DNA of 64,000 nucleotides from Candidatus Poribacteria bacterium (GTDB lineage: Bacteria; Poribacteria; WGA-4E; WGA-3G), in contig PYIY01000093.1 in NCBI GenBank assembly GCA_003635195.1, positions 1 through 64,000 of the forward strand. Reading direction: 5' to 3'. Below are positions 61,579 through 64,000 of the stretch, one piece after another. The number at the start of each line of letters is the position of its first letter. The first letter of the stretch is position 1. A program made the position numbers and the translations under genes. The notes under the pieces are model-generated. The model had not been told where the DNA came from, did not search any database, and saw nothing but the letters and a program-made list of their open reading frames with translations.

Positions 61579-62562
61579 ATGAAAACAATCACGTATCGCG
61601 ATGCACTCAAGGAAGCGTTGGCAGAGGAAATGGAACGTGACGACGCGGTCTTTTTGATGGGCGAGGATATCGCTGAGTACGGCGGTGCCTATAAAGTGAC
61701 CGATGGACTGTTTAAAGACTTCGGGAAGGATCGCATCCGAAACACACCGATCTCGGAAGCCGCTATCATCGGAACTGCACTCGGGGCAGCGGTCACTGGG
61801 ATGCGTCCCGTTGCCGAACTGATGTATATCGACTTCACTGCAGTCGGTATGGACCAGATTGTGAACCAAGTCGCGAAGATCCGTTATATGGTTGGTGGGC
61901 AATTAGATGTACCACTCGTGATTCGGACGCAGGGCGGTGCGGGTCGATCCTCTGCAGCGCAGCACGCACAGAGTCTTGAAGCCTGGTTCGTGCATATCCC
62001 AGGACTCCTCGTCGTGATGCCCTCTACACCCTACGACGCGAAAGGGTTACTGAAAACAGCCATCCGGGACGACAATCCGATCATGTTTATTGAGCACAAA
62101 CTCCTCTATACAGAAGAGGGGGAGATTCCTGAGGAAGAATATACGATTCCGTTGGGGGTAGCAGATGTTAAACGTGAAGGTGAGGACATTACGATTCTCG
62201 CGACATCACGGATGGTTCTCAACGCGCTTATTGCCGCAGATACACTTGCTGACGAAGGTATCTCTGCCGAAGTTGTTGATCCGAGAACATTGATGCCGCT
62301 TGACAAAGAGAGCATCCTTGACTCTGTCCGGAAAACGAATCGGCTGCTCATTGCGCACGAGGCAGTAGGTCGGGCAGGGTTTGGCGCAGAGATCGCCGCG
62401 CTTGTGGTCCGTGAGGCGTTTGATTATCTCGATGCCCCGATTGAGCGGGTCGCAGCTATGCCGGTGCCTGTTCCGTTCGCACCGGTGATGGAGAACTTCG
62501 TTATTCCGAACGCGGACCAGATTGCTGATGCAGCACGGAAACTCGTTCGTTATGAAATCTAA
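61579..62562 (+). CDS. Alpha-keto acid dehydrogenase E1 component, beta subunit
   Basis: The 327-residue protein has the E1-beta set: ITYRDALKEALAEEMERDDAVFLMGEDIAEYGGAYKVTDGLFKDFG, RNTPISEAAIIGTALGAAVTGMRPVAELMYIDF, and VVDPRTLMPLDKESILDSVRKTNRLLIAHEAVG. It forms the ThDP-binding heterotetramer with E1-alpha. No E1-alpha gene is adjacent, which is unusual, as the two are normally side by side. AGAAGGAG precedes the ATG. Substrate (pyruvate, 2-oxoglutarate, branched-chain or acetoin) cannot be fixed. Confidence 0.93.
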   Translation: MKTITYRDALKEALAEEMERDDAVFLMGEDIAEYGGAYKVTDGLFKDFGKDRIRNTPISEAAIIGTALGAAVTGMRPVAELMYIDFTAVGMDQIVNQVAKIRYMVGGQLDVPLVIRTQGGAGRSSAAQHAQSLEAWFVHIPGLLVVMPSTPYDAKGLLKTAIRDDNPIMFIEHKLLYTEEGEIPEEEYTIPLGVADVKREGEDITILATSRMVLNALIAADTLADEGISAEVVDPRTLMPLDKESILDSVRKTNRLLIAHEAVGRAGFGAEIAALVVREAFDYLDAPIERVAAMPVPVPFAPVMENFVIPNADQIADAARKLVRYEI

Positions 62563-62614
62563 ATGCCCACCATGAATCGCTGGCGCGTTTCGTTCGCGCG
62601 CCAGCAGCGAAAAT

Positions 62615-63883
62615 TTACGTCTCCTCCGTGTTTACCAACTTCTGATACGCCAATGCCAAACCGAAAGCAATCGGGGCCCACAACACCGCTATTACCATAA
62701 CCGTAATGGAGTATCCGGTACCTACAATTGTCCCTACACGCAATCTCACCAATTCAATTACACTGGCACTCCCACTCTTAGAGGAGCGATATCCAAACGA
62801 ATCAATAACCTGTTTCGCACGATAGCGTGAGTCGTACGAAAGCGGCATATAGAACAATTCTTTCCCCGCTCGAAAAATTGAGTAATCTAAGGCTTTAAAA
62901 ATCATGTATGCAGCCGCCCCAGTTTGAAGTGATGGGGATCTCGTCAGAACAAAACTACTGACGAAGTGAACTATCGGAATGCTGAGATGAATATAGGGCA
63001 ATGCGATAAACCTAAGTGCAAGCGGCACAACCACCAATTGCAAAATGCCGGCGGCCAGTCCGAGATTCCCATACACCGCCCCGTAAAATGCCGTGCGCAT
63101 ATCTTTATCAGGTCTTTCAAGTTCCGCCAATAAATTCAACCGAAGATCCAGCACAGTGGACACCACTTGCGTGCTGATAATCAAAACACCGATAAAGATC
63201 AGATATCTGGAACGAAAGAGCGTTCTTACACCAATGTGTCCAAGTTTACCACCCGCTTCTTCTTCGCTCGGTTTGGGTTCACCACCAAACTTGTAAGCAA
63301 TTACACCGAGAACCGCCGTTGGAACGAGGGCCCCTGCTGTGAATAGCAATAACGCTTCGGAACCTAACAAGGTCGCCCATTTGCTCACAAGTGTCCCACC
63401 CAAGAACGAACCGAGAGAAGCGACAGCACAGAAGGGGCCATTAATTCGTTTCGCCTGTTCAGTCGTCAGGACGCTGTTCACAAACGACCAGAACTGCTCA
63501 ATGAGGATCACGATATACGCTTCGCGAAATACGTAGATGATAGCCGCAGCGAAATGCATGCCGCGGACAAGCATCGCATAGCATCCGAGAATTAAAATGG
63601 CAGAAAAAAGCGAGGTTATCGCCAGAGCACGTGTCGCGCCCTGCCACGAGAGTAGGCGACCGTAGCCGTACAGCAGCACGATCATACTCGGGAAAATCGC
63701 TACCATACCCCGCGAAAGATTTTCTGCACCATACGCATCAATAAACAACGAAGTGGACACGGAACGGATAAACTCATAGCCGAACAACACAAAACAGGCA
63801 GCACTACTGACTGAAATCGCAGCGAAAATAAGTCGTCGTGGAAAGATCGAAAAAAAATCGGAAATAAGTCGTCGTGGAAACAT
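62615..63883 (-). CDS. Npt1/Npt2-like nucleotide transporter family membrane protein
   Basis: The 422-residue polytopic protein has about twelve hydrophobic segments. The C-terminal half reads YMIFKALDYSIFRAGKELFYMPLSYDSRYRAKQVIDSFGYRSSKSGSASV, the conserved stretch of the ADP/ATP translocase-like Npt family, where the middle basic residues matter. Many members in free-living bacteria have unknown substrates. The N-terminus has a duplicated FPRRLI, from a 20-base direct repeat. I chose the ATG at 63883, with GAAGGG upstream. Confidence 0.75.
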   Translation of the reverse strand: MFPRRLISDFFSIFPRRLIFAAISVSSAACFVLFGYEFIRSVSTSLFIDAYGAENLSRGMVAIFPSMIVLLYGYGRLLSWQGATRALAITSLFSAILILGCYAMLVRGMHFAAAIIYVFREAYIVILIEQFWSFVNSVLTTEQAKRINGPFCAVASLGSFLGGTLVSKWATLLGSEALLLFTAGALVPTAVLGVIAYKFGGEPKPSEEEAGGKLGHIGVRTLFRSRYLIFIGVLIISTQVVSTVLDLRLNLLAELERPDKDMRTAFYGAVYGNLGLAAGILQLVVVPLALRFIALPYIHLSIPIVHFVSSFVLTRSPSLQTGAAAYMIFKALDYSIFRAGKELFYMPLSYDSRYRAKQVIDSFGYRSSKSGSASVIELVRLRVGTIVGTGYSITVMVIAVLWAPIAFGLALAYQKLVNTEET

Positions 63884-63912
63884 AGGTTGGATGGGTCCCT
63901 TCAAAAAAATCG

Positions 63913-64000
63913 CTACCGCTGCGGAATTTTATCTTCAGTTGGACGCGGGTTATGGACCCAATGTCCACTCGGATCACTACCTCTGGCGACAATCGCGCGT
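63913..64000 (-). CDS. 3' end of a gene running off the window
   Basis: From the right edge, one minus-strand frame reads RAIVARGSDPSGHWVHNPRP then TEDKIPQR and a stop 30 bases before the transporter start. The text is protein-like, and the tight spacing would fit an operon. Only 28 codons are visible, so no function can be given; a competing frame is open too. Confidence 0.3.
   Translation of the reverse strand, partial: RAIVARGSDPSGHWVHNPRPTEDKIPQR

Overview
The window looks like a chromosomal segment from an uncultured, environmental Gram-negative-type bacterium. Candidatus Poribacteria is my best guess. The reasons are phytanoyl-CoA-dioxygenase-like enzymes, LamG and WD40 proteins, sugar-isomerase TIM barrels, eukaryote-like glycogen enzymes, and intergenic gaps full of short dispersed palindromes. 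This taxonomic call is inference from gene content. Outer-membrane logic is visible directly: a LolA-like protein with an ABC exporter, barrel proteins ending in Phe, and a lipobox protein.

Layout. 0-2.8 kb: two tandem WD40 proteins, the first cut by the window edge. 2.9-6.4 kb: 6-phosphogluconate dehydrogenase, a HAD phosphatase and a D-2-hydroxyacid dehydrogenase. 6.5-10.4 kb: an accessory stretch with a HicB-like protein overlapping an AAA-ATPase/PD-(D/E)XK protein, followed by an Era/dynamin-like GTPase. 10.4-16.8 kb (minus strand): a nitrate assimilation operon, ANTAR regulator > nirA > nitrate transporter > nasA. The leader before nirA holds two hairpins with AxxGxx hexaloops and a terminator, as expected of an ANTAR-controlled attenuator. 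17-25.8 kb (minus strand): a protein methyltransferase, then a probable defence cluster: a type IIG-like restriction-methylase, a 13-repeat TPR protein fused to a TaqI/Eco57I-like specificity domain, and an overlapping RecF/SMC-like ATPase. 26.1-31.8 kb: a Lol/MacB-like export operon.

32-44.4 kb: glycogen metabolism (glgB, glgA, glgP, glgC) interleaved with a PIN-domain toxin-antitoxin pair, two tandem PhyH-like proteins, a small winged-helix protein and hisB. 44.5-52.4 kb: LamG, PhyH and envelope proteins, a tandem duplication of secreted proteins with a GspC/PilP-like core and Arg-rich tail (promoter and leader duplicated too), a fibronectin-III lipoprotein, a barrel protein and dtd. 52.5-57.8 kb: a mannonate-dehydratase-like enzyme, a DNA methyltransferase next to a PD-(D/E)XK nuclease, a ThDP decarboxylase and a TIM-barrel isomerase. 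57.9-59.4 kb: a tnpB-only IS200/IS605 element whose TnpB has a Fanzor-like rearranged RuvC site. 59.5-64 kb: a GSA-like aminotransferase, a tail-anchored coiled-coil protein, an E1-beta subunit and an Npt-like membrane transporter.

Strongest leads: the nitrate-operon ANTAR RNA (seen at sequence level), the restriction-methylase/TPR-specificity/ATPase cluster, the rearranged TnpB, palindromic repeats read in frame inside the restriction-methylase, and a repeat family that supplies Shine-Dalgarno sequences to downstream genes.
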